A DNA stretch of 64,000 nt from JACJXF01 sp964349045 (GTDB lineage: Bacteria > Bacteroidota > Bacteroidia > Bacteroidales > GCA-2748055). The position numbers and the translations under genes are program-made. Position 1 is the stretch's first letter. Every line of letters begins with the position of its first letter. Shown piece after piece: positions 10,051-17,829 of this stretch. A model generated the notes under the pieces. That model saw only the letters and a program-made list of their open reading frames with translations, was not told where the DNA came from and ran no database searches. Location: contig CAYGFI010000005.1 in the NCBI GenBank assembly GCA_964349045.1, forward strand, positions 22,857 through 86,856. Reading direction: 5' to 3'.

Positions 10051-10070
10051 TTGCGTTTACGTTAACGCAA
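10051..10070 (-). promoter_or_regulatory. LacI-type palindromic operator overlapping the SusCD operon -7 box
   Basis: TTGCGTTTACGTTAACGCAA is a 20-bp palindrome with only one non-complementary pair. It includes an ACGT centre and flanking AACGC arms, as in LacI/GalR operators. The same 20-mer, plus five more identical bases (ATATA), recurs at 15090. On the minus strand it begins inside the -7 element, which fits repression by blocking RNA polymerase. Confidence 0.78.
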
Positions 10071-10098
10071 ATATAGCTGAAATAATCTATTTTCCAAA
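10068..10098 (-). promoter_or_regulatory. Bacteroidota-type promoter of the SusC/SusD operon
   Basis: On the minus strand a TTTG (10098-10095) and a perfect TAnnTTTG box, TATATTTG (10075-10068), are separated by 19 bp, the classical -33/-7 arrangement of Bacteroidota sigma-A promoters. Transcription should start near 10061, inside the palindrome, giving a leader of about 190 nt before the SusC start. Confidence 0.72.
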
Positions 10099-10149
10099 TA
10101 TTCTCAATGCTTTTTTCATTCGTATATAATTTATTTTAATGGTCTGGCT

Positions 10150-10222
10150 GCCTGTCAAGCTTCAGCGGGAGAACCCCCATGTTGCTGATTTTGTTTTCAT
10201 TGTGTTTCCCGATAAATCGGGA
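10150..10222. repeat. REP-like intergenic patch between aldolase and SusC genes
   Basis: The 486-bp gap 9875-10360 carries no convincing gene. Besides the promoter and operator it holds a 31-bp segment (10150-10180, core GCGGGAGAACCC) repeated with about four mismatches at 12343-12373, and a palindrome TCCCGAT-AA-ATCGGGA at 10207-10222. Both are typical of short dispersed intergenic elements in Bacteroidota. Bases 10230-10360 show nothing further. Confidence 0.45.
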
Positions 10223-10360
10223 CAAGTTGTGTTTTCATTACATGGTGATTTCATCGTCCAAGTATTTAATTTTTCAATATTTAAAAAGGAAGCTTGGTGT
10301 TACTTCCTTGTACCCCTAAGTCCACTATCGACTCCGAAAAAGCAATCCATTTCTGTCTGC

Positions 10361-11365
10361 TCAAATGTACCATAGATTTAGATATTCAAGGACAATTTCT
10401 TTCATTTTCATAAAAATAATATCCTGTCTGTAAACGGTAGTATAGTGACTAAGGGAGGGACTTCCTGTTCTATTGACATGTTCACCAATAAGACCGTCAG
10501 AAAACATTCTCAAAGCTTTTTCAGCTCCTGTAATTTTTACTGTATTTTTAATCATCTCTTCCAAAAGAAATGGTGTGCTGTCTCTTTCAAGAGATGTCCA
10601 GATATTAACTTTTGCGATACCATCCCTGAAAAGATTAATTATCTGATCATTTCCAACTGAAGATGTACCATGTAAAACCAACTTTGGACCCGTTTTTCCA
10701 CTTATCTTCCTGGCCAGTTCATCGTGATATTTTAAATCTGCCTGGCTTGCTCTATGCTCAGTTCCAAGATTGGCTACAATAAAATCTGCCCGGGTTTCAG
10801 TCAGGTATTTTAAGGCAAGCGCCGGAGTGGTAAGCTGACTTTTATCATCTCCTGTGGCATCCACAATTTCATCACATGCACCTTCAATAACTATCTTATC
10901 TCCATTCCTTTCAACAAATGCTGCTGTTTTGGCGATATTCTCTTCGAATGGCAGTGCAGATGCATCATACATAATCATTGAAAAACGGTTCATATCCCAT
11001 TGAAGCAAAGGCTCATCCAGGTCCCACTGGGTGTGATCAAGATGAATCATTACCTTTAATCTTTCAAATGGTGAACCCTTAGCTGTCAGGACTTCTATAT
11101 CTGCAAGGAAAAGCTTTAACCCGATGTCCCAGAGTTTTGTATGAGTATAGTTAACCGATTGACTGCGATGACTGTATTGGTTTGTAATAGCAATGGTAAT
11201 TGGAATATCAGGTTGATTGATTTTTTTACTATACTCCAGGGTAGCTGCCAAAATGGCTTCAGTTGTAGTAAGGTTTTCAGTTCCAAATGCAGGAATTACC
11301 CATCTTCTCCGGGCCGCATCTGAATAGATCTCCAATACATGATTTCTTTCAAGAATCAGTGGCAT
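10361..11365 (-). CDS. Class II (zinc) ketose aldolase family protein
   Basis: This is a 334-residue cytoplasmic protein of the class II fructose/tagatose-bisphosphate aldolase fold. The family signatures are MIHLDHTQW (His108, Asp110, His111: catalytic Asp and a zinc ligand), IMYDAS (about 131-136), IEGACDEI (160-167), NLGTEHR (His204, zinc ligand) and LVLHGTSSV (His232, zinc ligand), then KVNIWTSL. HTQWD and NLGTEHR depart from the usual HGxS and AFGTAHG text, so it is a divergent subfamily and its substrate may not be fructose or tagatose bisphosphate. It is the last gene of the four-gene catabolic operon. It likely performs the final retro-aldol cleavage. Confidence 0.8.
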   Translation of the reverse strand: MPLILERNHVLEIYSDAARRRWVIPAFGTENLTTTEAILAATLEYSKKINQPDIPITIAITNQYSHRSQSVNYTHTKLWDIGLKLFLADIEVLTAKGSPFERLKVMIHLDHTQWDLDEPLLQWDMNRFSMIMYDASALPFEENIAKTAAFVERNGDKIVIEGACDEIVDATGDDKSQLTTPALALKYLTETRADFIVANLGTEHRASQADLKYHDELARKISGKTGPKLVLHGTSSVGNDQIINLFRDGIAKVNIWTSLERDSTPFLLEEMIKNTVKITGAEKALRMFSDGLIGEHVNRTGSPSLSHYTTVYRQDIIFMKMKEIVLEYLNLWYI

Positions 11366-11425
11366 ATTATTTTTCTTTTTTTTTGTTTAATCTGATTAAT
11401 GTTTAATAACCGGTAAGTTAAATAA

Positions 11426-12295
11426 TCACAATGTTTCCTGTACTATTTTCCATTTACATTCCCAACTGAATACTTTGTCAGGTTCAACACTTAGGTAGAC
11501 GCCGTCATTATATGTGGACTCAAGGTTTGAATTGGTTCCGGGAACCGGTTCAAATGCGCATTCGCATCTTTCAAGCCCTTGCTCAGCAGGATATCCGGAA
11601 TTATTCCACCAGACCCCAAGTGTAGGAAATACCTTATGATCAAAACTCATCTTAAGTTTCAGTTTATTTTGATAACTCAGGATAATGAAACCATCATTCA
11701 GCTCACTCAGAAACAGCATTTGGAAATTTCCGGGTTTGATCTTCAACAGCTGATCATTTAGATCTGATGAATTAACAATCGATGTGAGTTTTAAATTCTC
11801 TCTTTCAAAAACAGTTTTAAATCCAGGAACATCAACCTTTGTAATATCACCCAAGGGCATTAATGGATGAATTACATGAATAAAGTCCAATGATTTTCCG
11901 GTCTTATTTTCGATATCAAATTTCCAGTTAACTGAAGATTTTAAAAATTCAAGTGTCCTGGTAAATCTTACATTTGGCTCATCGCATTCTGTCGAACAGA
12001 TGAGTCTATGACCTTCCACCTTTACATCCCATTTCAGCCAGCATAATTGACCATGGTCGCGGATAAAAAAGTTTTCAACCGGATGTTTGCAGGCTGAAAC
12101 CGAAGGAAAACAATCATCGTATCCATATACCGGTCTCGTTTCGTACTCTCCATAATCCTTAACGGGAGCCTTAAAAGCAAGTGGTTTGGTTGTCAGCAAA
12201 TCAAATCCCGCGTACCTTAACACAGATATTCTGGCTCCATCATCGGGTATGCATTCAATCTGCCAGTCTTCGAAATTTATATTTATTGTTTTCAT
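11426..12295 (-). CDS. Aldose 1-epimerase-like (galactose mutarotase superfamily) protein
   Basis: This is a 289-residue cytoplasmic protein built as a beta-sandwich of the galactose-mutarotase superfamily. Recognisable features are PDDGARISVLRYAGFDLL near the N-terminus, CFPSVSACKHP followed by RDHGQLCW (about 84-92, in the position of the catalytic-loop His of aldose epimerases), and FIHVIHPLMPLGD. Such enzymes interconvert sugar anomers before isomerisation. It lies between the isomerase-like and aldolase-like genes of the operon, which fits a sugar-preparation role. The substrate is unknown. Confidence 0.72.
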   Translation of the reverse strand: MKTININFEDWQIECIPDDGARISVLRYAGFDLLTTKPLAFKAPVKDYGEYETRPVYGYDDCFPSVSACKHPVENFFIRDHGQLCWLKWDVKVEGHRLICSTECDEPNVRFTRTLEFLKSSVNWKFDIENKTGKSLDFIHVIHPLMPLGDITKVDVPGFKTVFERENLKLTSIVNSSDLNDQLLKIKPGNFQMLFLSELNDGFIILSYQNKLKLKMSFDHKVFPTLGVWWNNSGYPAEQGLERCECAFEPVPGTNSNLESTYNDGVYLSVEPDKVFSWECKWKIVQETL

Positions 12296-12342
12296 GAGAA
12301 AATATTTGAGCTATGTTATTGTATATTAAGTTGTTTCTCATA

Positions 12343-12415
12343 GCCTGTCCCGCTTGAGCGGGAGAACCCTCATATATTTTCATGTCCTTGTTGTGTACAT
12401 CAGTGCATGAGGGTT
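12343..12415. repeat. Intergenic repeat and hairpin inside the catabolic operon
   Basis: In the 123-bp gap between the isomerase-like and epimerase-like genes, bases 12343-12373 repeat the segment at 10150-10180. They contain a tight CCCGC-TTGA-GCGGG hairpin. An outer inverted repeat pairs AACCCTCAT (12365-12373) with ATGAGGGTT (12407-12415). It may be an attenuator or mRNA-processing stem, and the similarity to 10150 suggests a small dispersed element. Confidence 0.5.
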
Positions 12416-12418
12416 TCA

Positions 12419-13798
12419 TTACAATGCAATTGCTTTAATACCCGTAAGCTCACAAAACGCCTTTAATTCCTCGTAAAGGTGTTTTCCATAGCCCAGGCAA
12501 GCATATTCATTGTTCCATGATTGCAACAATTCGTCAATATTACAATGTGCCTTTACAAAACCATGTGGCCAGAATGGAATCCCGCATTCATTTTTCCGTT
12601 TTTCAATATCTGCAGCAGGTGGTTCGAAAATGCTGCAACGTGTGATTACCATCTCAAACTGACCATTATTTCTTCCCAGTCGTGCAAGGACTCCCTCACC
12701 AACCTTACAGACCAATTTTATTGACAAACCACCTGCTTCACCTTCAGTAGGAATACCATGTTCTGCAAACCCGGCAGGACCCAGTTTGCCTGCCAGAGAT
12801 GGCGGACATGCACCATCACCAATAATTTTAATTTCATTATTGGATTTGTCAATATGTTGTAAATCGCCATAATAAACAGGCTGAGTGCTTAAATCTGTAA
12901 GGCATTTAACTGTCATGGCTGTATTAAAGTCGCCCAGGGTTGATGTCCCCAATCCGGATTCCAATATCATGCTTTGTGCAAAACATGTTGCACTATAATC
13001 ATCACCTAAGCCAGGAAATGATTGGATTGTATAGAAATCCCATTCGTTTTTCTTTACCAGTTTTTCTATTGCCAGGTATATACGAATTGATTTGTCAGAC
13101 GTGTCATTATCAGGAATTGGTTCAACAAAATACTTTTGCATTTTACCTTTAGCCTGGCCTATTTCCTCTTTAGTAATGGCATTGGCAGTTTTTAATAACT
13201 CAGTTGTGTCCCTTGAGTCTATATCAATTCCAAATACTTTCATCCATTGCGAGGGATCAGCCACCCCGCATGTCTGACCCATACCTCTTCCTCCAAATGT
13301 ACCTATTGTGGTCATATTCAATGAATTTTTCATTGCGCTGGCTCTGCAATAAGATACAATTTTCTCTATTTCGAGTGGATCAGTAAAACTTCCATAAACA
13401 AACCGGTGCTTAACACCGATTTCTTTCATAGCGCCCTGCAGAACCAATCCGCCCACGGGTCTCCAACCCTGGCTACCCGGATTTGTCCAGAGAACAATCC
13501 CTTTCCCAGACATGGCAAAATCCCTGATTGCTCCTATCATATTTGCCGCCCATACCCAGGTACCTGAAAATAATACTACAGCATCAATATCATCCTGTTT
13601 CTTAAATTTATCAAAACAGATCCTGGCTTCCTGTTTGGTGGCTACCACGATATCATGCTGTTCAACTTCTATACCGGCACTGACAAGAGCCAGCTTTGAA
13701 TTATTAACAAGATTGTTGTCAATAAATGGTGTTCCCATTGGATCTTTTAAACCATCCTTATGTACACCGTAAACTATAAAACCTACTTTAGTCTTCAT
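12419..13798 (-). CDS. L-fucose/L-arabinose isomerase-family protein
   Basis: This is a 459-residue cytoplasmic protein resembling the L-fucose isomerase family. The N-terminal Rossmann-like half has KVGFIVYGVHKDG, DIDAVVLFSGTWVWAANMIGAI and GIVLWTNPGSQGWRPVGGLVLQGAMKEIG. The C-terminal half has CFAQSMILESGLGTSTLGDFNTAMTV and GDGACPPSLAGKLGPAGFAEHGIPTEGEAGGL, with candidate metal-binding acidic and His residues. It probably converts an aldose to a ketose with a divalent metal. A 479-residue relative lies at 58265. It is second in the operon behind the amidohydrolase. The exact sugar is not evident, and a redox role cannot be excluded because many members are uncharacterised. Confidence 0.78.
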   Translation of the reverse strand: MKTKVGFIVYGVHKDGLKDPMGTPFIDNNLVNNSKLALVSAGIEVEQHDIVVATKQEARICFDKFKKQDDIDAVVLFSGTWVWAANMIGAIRDFAMSGKGIVLWTNPGSQGWRPVGGLVLQGAMKEIGVKHRFVYGSFTDPLEIEKIVSYCRASAMKNSLNMTTIGTFGGRGMGQTCGVADPSQWMKVFGIDIDSRDTTELLKTANAITKEEIGQAKGKMQKYFVEPIPDNDTSDKSIRIYLAIEKLVKKNEWDFYTIQSFPGLGDDYSATCFAQSMILESGLGTSTLGDFNTAMTVKCLTDLSTQPVYYGDLQHIDKSNNEIKIIGDGACPPSLAGKLGPAGFAEHGIPTEGEAGGLSIKLVCKVGEGVLARLGRNNGQFEMVITRCSIFEPPAADIEKRKNECGIPFWPHGFVKAHCNIDELLQSWNNEYACLGYGKHLYEELKAFCELTGIKAIAL

Positions 13799-13811
13799 TA
13801 TTTTATTATTT

Positions 13812-14903
13812 TTAATATGGAGGTAATTTATCCTTTAGAGTTATTTCCAGTGATGGAATTATTTTTAATATATTTTTATAATAGATTTTTTTAAGTACCT
13901 CCCCCGGCAATCCAATTCCGCATATTGGCCAACGTGCCCTTTGAAAAGTCCCGTCATAATCGGGTGCATAAAAGGATTCATCAAAAGTTTCAAGAAACCT
14001 GAAATAGCAGCGGTACATGTCAATTGAACTATCAATATTTGCCGGCATGTCGGTTCCAAAAATTATCCTGTCCTGGTGTTTTATGAATAATTCCCTCGTG
14101 GAATAAGGCTGTCTTCCCAGTTCATCCATCCTTGCCGAAAAGTCGATATAAACATTAGGATTTTCATCAAGGAGGGTTGAAACATATTGAATATTTTCAG
14201 GATAATTTGCGACATGCGGTAAGATAAATGTCGTTTCAGGATGACGCTTAATAAGATTATTCCTTCTGGTGAGGAGTTCAATTTTCCGGGGAAATTTTTT
14301 GTCATGAAAATTCCATGAAGGATATTTTAACAAGGAATCATAATGTTCGTTTTCCAAAGTCATAGGTTCGAAGAATCCGGAAGGATCAGCCTGATGCATC
14401 AAAACAGGAATCTTTAACCTTCCTGCCTCATTCCAGATCGGGGCAAGCCTGATATCATCAATATTAATAAGTTCACCTTTAGAATCCCGGAATAATAGTC
14501 CAAGTTCTTTTAATATTTTTAAACCTTTTGCCCCTGAATTAACATGTTCATTAAGTACTTCAATACTATTTTTAACAAACAGTTCCGGGTTGTCAAAAAG
14601 TGGTTCTTTCACCGGACGACCAAAATCGGCCATGGTAAACCCGTAGAATCGTCCGGGATATTTATTATAGCAGTTGTTAAAGAAATCGGAGATATTTCCA
14701 GGTTTTATAGTATAACCTCCGTCTGAGAACTCCAGTTTAACATTACAGGTAAGGTCACAATAGGAAATAACTCCGACTTCATCCATGGTGCGAATTACTT
14801 TTTCCACCTGCCAATCCCCCCAGAGATGATTATGTGCATCTATTACAGGAAAAGCCGCTTTTTGAGGGATGTGATCTTCTTTTATAAGAAATGTCTTTCC
14901 CAT
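13812..14903 (-). CDS. Amidohydrolase-2 family metal-dependent hydrolase (possible sugar lactonase)
   Basis: This is a 363-residue TIM-barrel hydrolase of the amidohydrolase-2 type: DAHNHLWG (His24, His26 metal ligands), PVLMHQADPSG, FILPHVANYP and IIFGTDMP (the last Asp is the usual metal/catalytic residue). The family includes L-fucono- and L-rhamnono-lactonases, 2-pyrone-4,6-dicarboxylate lactonase and decarboxylases. In this operon a lactonase-like step on an oxidised sugar, or a related hydrolysis, is plausible but not proven. It is the first gene of the operon 14903-10361 and sits behind the second LacI-type palindrome. The downstream isomerase gene starts 13 bp after its stop. Confidence 0.78.
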   Translation of the reverse strand: MGKTFLIKEDHIPQKAAFPVIDAHNHLWGDWQVEKVIRTMDEVGVISYCDLTCNVKLEFSDGGYTIKPGNISDFFNNCYNKYPGRFYGFTMADFGRPVKEPLFDNPELFVKNSIEVLNEHVNSGAKGLKILKELGLLFRDSKGELINIDDIRLAPIWNEAGRLKIPVLMHQADPSGFFEPMTLENEHYDSLLKYPSWNFHDKKFPRKIELLTRRNNLIKRHPETTFILPHVANYPENIQYVSTLLDENPNVYIDFSARMDELGRQPYSTRELFIKHQDRIIFGTDMPANIDSSIDMYRCYFRFLETFDESFYAPDYDGTFQRARWPICGIGLPGEVLKKIYYKNILKIIPSLEITLKDKLPPY

Positions 14904-15089
14904 TATTATATTTTAAAAGATTTGAAATGCTTAAAAGCCATAGCGATTCATAATAATGAACAATCCTTCCCCAAATATAATGGTTTCAAACATTACGCTA
15001 TTTGATTTTATTATTTATCGCATATTTAAAAGTAGCATTTCCTTCTTTGAAAACTCAACCGGTCAAATTGAAATTAAGCAGAAGGTTTT

Positions 15090-15109
15090 TTGCGTTTACG
15101 TTAACGCAA
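15090..15109 (-). promoter_or_regulatory. Second copy of the LacI-type palindromic operator
   Basis: Identical to the 20-mer at 10051 (TTGCGTTTACGTTAACGCAA) and in the same orientation, again followed by ATATA. It lies in the divergent region between the catabolic operon (minus) and the GH26 gene (plus), so one bound repressor could control both directions. Confidence 0.78.
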
Positions 15110-15114
15110 ATATA
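15107..15114 (-). promoter_or_regulatory. -7 element of the catabolic operon
   Basis: On the minus strand TATATTTG matches the TAnnTTTG consensus exactly and overlaps the palindrome, as at 10068. A matching TTTG at -33 is not evident (the region reads TCGCAG), so this promoter may be weaker or activator-assisted. Confidence 0.5.
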
Positions 15115-15156
15115 CAGGAATTTTTTAATCTGCGATATCTCGGCGATAATTATTTT

Positions 15157-15164
15157 TATATTTG
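15157..15164 (+). promoter_or_regulatory. -7 element of the GH26 gene
   Basis: A plus-strand TATATTTG fits the TAnnTTTG box, 140 bp before the GH26 start. The -33 motif is poor. The LacI-type palindrome ends 47 bp upstream. The rest of the 401-bp gap 14904-15304 holds no convincing gene. Confidence 0.45.
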
Positions 15165-15304
15165 AATGGTAATTCATTATTTTATAACATACGTAAATTA
15201 ATTTTTATATACAGGTATTCTATTATTTACAATCACATGCAAATATTAGTTGATTCGGATCTGGTATAATCCTTTGATTATAGAAACAAACAAATAATTC
15301 AGCC

Positions 15305-16414
15305 ATGCAAACTAAAATGCAAACGGGAATTACGATTCTCATTATGATTCTTGCCTGTTCCTGTTCGGGTAAAACGGAAATTCAACTTGTCGACTCCAAC
15401 GCAACAGCCTCAACAAAAGAAATGTATCAAAGAATTGTTAGTTCGACAAAACAGGGCATTCTTGTTGGGCATCAGGATGCCACTGCCTATGGGGTCGGCT
15501 GGAAATTTGAAGAAGGGAAAACTACAAGTGATATTGAAATGGTATGTGGAGATTATCCTGCCCTATATGGCTGGGATATCGGGCATATTGAAAACGACAG
15601 TGAGCATAATCTCGATACGGTGAATTTTAAACTGATGAGGCAATTAATAACAGATGCACACGAGCGGGGTGGTATTTCAACCATAAGCTGGCATGCTGAC
15701 AATCCGGTTACAGGTGAAAGTGCGTGGAGCGAAAAAGAAACGGTAAAATTCATTCTGGGTGACGAAAAAAACAAGGCGAAGTTTATTGAATGGCTTGATA
15801 AAGTTTCCGTTTTTCTTAATTCACTTAAAGACAAAAAAGGTGAACCTATTCCCGTCATCTTCCGGCCCTGGCATGAATGGACCGGAGGCTGGTTCTGGTG
15901 GGGAACTCCTCATTCGACCCCTGAAGAATTTATTGAATTATGGAAACTTACAGTGGAGACTCTGCGCGATAAAAACGGTGTCCATAATGTACTATATGCC
16001 TTTACCTCAGGCTCTATAAAAAATAAGGAGGAATTTATGGCTAAATATCCGGGAAGTGATTATGTTGATATCATTGGATTTGACACCTACATGTATAAGG
16101 GCAATATAGAAGGATACTCAAAAAACATGCAGGAAAACCTGCTTTTGTTTCGGGAAATGGCGCAATCTGAAAATAAACTTTTTGCCGTAACTGAAACGGG
16201 TTTTGAAGGAATTCCAAGTGAAAGCTGGTACTCGGAAGTTGTATTCCCTTTGATCAGGGAAAGCGGGATTTCCTGGATCTTATTCTGGCGAAACGCGAAC
16301 ACAAAACATCATTACGCGCCCTATCCCGGGCATATCAGCGCGGAGGATTTTAAGACTTTCTATGATTTTCCGGAAACTTTGTTTGAGAATGATTTTACGG
16401 AAATTTCAAAATAG
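15305..16414 (+). CDS. GH26 endo-beta-1,4-mannanase-like lipoprotein
   Basis: This is a 369-residue lipoprotein (signal peptide with Cys18 or Cys20 as acceptor). It is a glycoside hydrolase family 26 barrel: GILVGHQDATAYGVGW, YPALYGWDIGHIE, GGISTISWHADNPVTG, then IFRPWHEWTGGWFWWG with Glu191 as predicted acid/base and FAVTETGFEG with Glu297 as predicted nucleophile. GH26 enzymes mostly cut beta-1,4-mannan. The next gene encodes a mannobiose/cellobiose 2-epimerase-like enzyme, a familiar pairing in Bacteroidota mannan use. No GH130 phosphorylase or GH2/GH36 partner is visible here, so the pathway is incomplete within the window. Confidence 0.9.
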   Translation: MQTKMQTGITILIMILACSCSGKTEIQLVDSNATASTKEMYQRIVSSTKQGILVGHQDATAYGVGWKFEEGKTTSDIEMVCGDYPALYGWDIGHIENDSEHNLDTVNFKLMRQLITDAHERGGISTISWHADNPVTGESAWSEKETVKFILGDEKNKAKFIEWLDKVSVFLNSLKDKKGEPIPVIFRPWHEWTGGWFWWGTPHSTPEEFIELWKLTVETLRDKNGVHNVLYAFTSGSIKNKEEFMAKYPGSDYVDIIGFDTYMYKGNIEGYSKNMQENLLLFREMAQSENKLFAVTETGFEGIPSESWYSEVVFPLIRESGISWILFWRNANTKHHYAPYPGHISAEDFKTFYDFPETLFENDFTEISK

Positions 16415-16552
16415 CAAGGTTTCGCGCAAAATCGTACACGACACAATGTAAAATATAATCCATACCTTCTAATAACTTTATGTTTCCTGCGTCTTTGCGT
16501 GAAAAAGAACCGAAATATACCGAGATACTATCCTGAAAAAACGAGATTGAAA

Positions 16553-17773
16553 ATGTCAACCAATATGAATCGTATAAAAAATAAGATACTCTTACTTAAA
16601 CCACAGTTCCTTGAAATCCTGGAGCAAAATATTCTGAAATACTGGTTCACCAGGACACCTGACAATGAAAACGGGGGTTTTTATGGACATCTGAATTCTG
16701 AAAATGAAGTTGTAAAAGATGCCAATAAGGGAGTTATTCTGAACACACGAATACTCTGGTCTTTCTCGGCTGGATATAGTTTTCTCAGATCAAGTGAATA
16801 TAAACTCATGGCTGAAAGAGCATATTCATATATTTCAGAATTTTTCCTCGATAAAAAGTTTGGGGGTGCTTACTGGGAACTCGATTTTAAAGGAAGGCCT
16901 GTAAACACAAGAAAGCAGGTTTATGCCCAGGCATTTGCCATTTATTCATTTGTGGAATATTACAAAATCGCGAAAGACCAGGATATTCTCAACAAGGCTA
17001 TCGAAATCTATTCACTTATTGAAAAACACAGCCTGGACAAGACCCTCAACGGGTATATTGATGCTTTTGGAGAGGACTGGTCAGAAATCGAGGACCTCAG
17101 GCTGAGTGAAAAGGACCTGAATGCCCCAAAGACCATGAATACTCATTTACATATTCTTGAAGCATATACAAATCTTTACAGGGTTTGGAAAGATGATAAC
17201 CTTAGATTGTCATTGCAGAATCTGATCACCCTTTTTATCGACAAATTTATCGATGAAAGAGGCCACCTGGTTTTATTTTTCGACAATGAATGGAACAAGA
17301 TAGATGATTATTGTTCGTATGGACATGATATTGAATTTTCATGGCTTCTTACAGAAGCTGCTCAGGTACTCGGCAATCCAGGTCTGATTTCAACCACCCG
17401 TAAAACGGCAGTGAGAATAACCGAACTTACCCAATTAGAGGGTATGAAAAAAGGTGGAGGGGTGATGTATGAGTATAATTATAAAAATAATGAATCGGAT
17501 ACGGATAAGCACTGGTGGGTTCAGGCAGAAGCGCTTGTAGGCTTTTTTAATGCTTACCAGATCAGTGGAAATGAAAAATATCTCGGTTCAGTTCTTCAAC
17601 TCTGGGAATTTATTGACACAACCCTTGTTGATCACGAGAATGGTGAGTGGTTCTGGAAAGTTGATGAGAACGGGAAAGTTTATCCGGGTATGGAAAAGGC
17701 GGGATTCTGGAAATGTCCTTACCATAATTCAAGAGCTATGTTAGAGTTGCTTGAAAGAACAGGATTTTCCTGA
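16553..17773 (+). CDS. AGE-family 2-epimerase (cellobiose/mannobiose 2-epimerase-like)
   Basis: This is a 406-residue cytoplasmic enzyme of the N-acylglucosamine-2-epimerase (alpha/alpha)6-barrel family. Typical motifs are NGGFYGHL, NTRILWSFSAGY, GGAYWELDFKGRP, RKQVYAQAFAIYSFVEYY, YGHDIEFSWLL (catalytic His candidate), DKHWWVQAEALVGFFNAY and FWKCPYHNSRAMLELLERTG (second catalytic His). These are the landmarks of cellobiose 2-epimerases, which in mannan loci convert mannobiose to mannosyl-glucose. The frame extends upstream to a GTG at 16499, but the ATG at 16553 (or 16565) fits the family N-terminus better. Confidence 0.85.
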   Translation: MSTNMNRIKNKILLLKPQFLEILEQNILKYWFTRTPDNENGGFYGHLNSENEVVKDANKGVILNTRILWSFSAGYSFLRSSEYKLMAERAYSYISEFFLDKKFGGAYWELDFKGRPVNTRKQVYAQAFAIYSFVEYYKIAKDQDILNKAIEIYSLIEKHSLDKTLNGYIDAFGEDWSEIEDLRLSEKDLNAPKTMNTHLHILEAYTNLYRVWKDDNLRLSLQNLITLFIDKFIDERGHLVLFFDNEWNKIDDYCSYGHDIEFSWLLTEAAQVLGNPGLISTTRKTAVRITELTQLEGMKKGGGVMYEYNYKNNESDTDKHWWVQAEALVGFFNAYQISGNEKYLGSVLQLWEFIDTTLVDHENGEWFWKVDENGKVYPGMEKAGFWKCPYHNSRAMLELLERTGFS

Positions 17774-17829
17774 AATCCGAAATTATCCTGATAGTGATAG
17801 AATAGGGAAGATAAAAATCCCGCGATACT

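Noticed and set aside
10139..10375. A 78-codon plus-strand open frame between aldolase and SusC genes
   Set aside because: It runs through REP-like repeats, starts just upstream of them and shows no recognisable protein features.
14956..15165. A 69-codon plus-strand open frame in the divergent promoter region
   Set aside because: It spans the LacI-type palindrome and a -7 box; sequence composition is intergenic.
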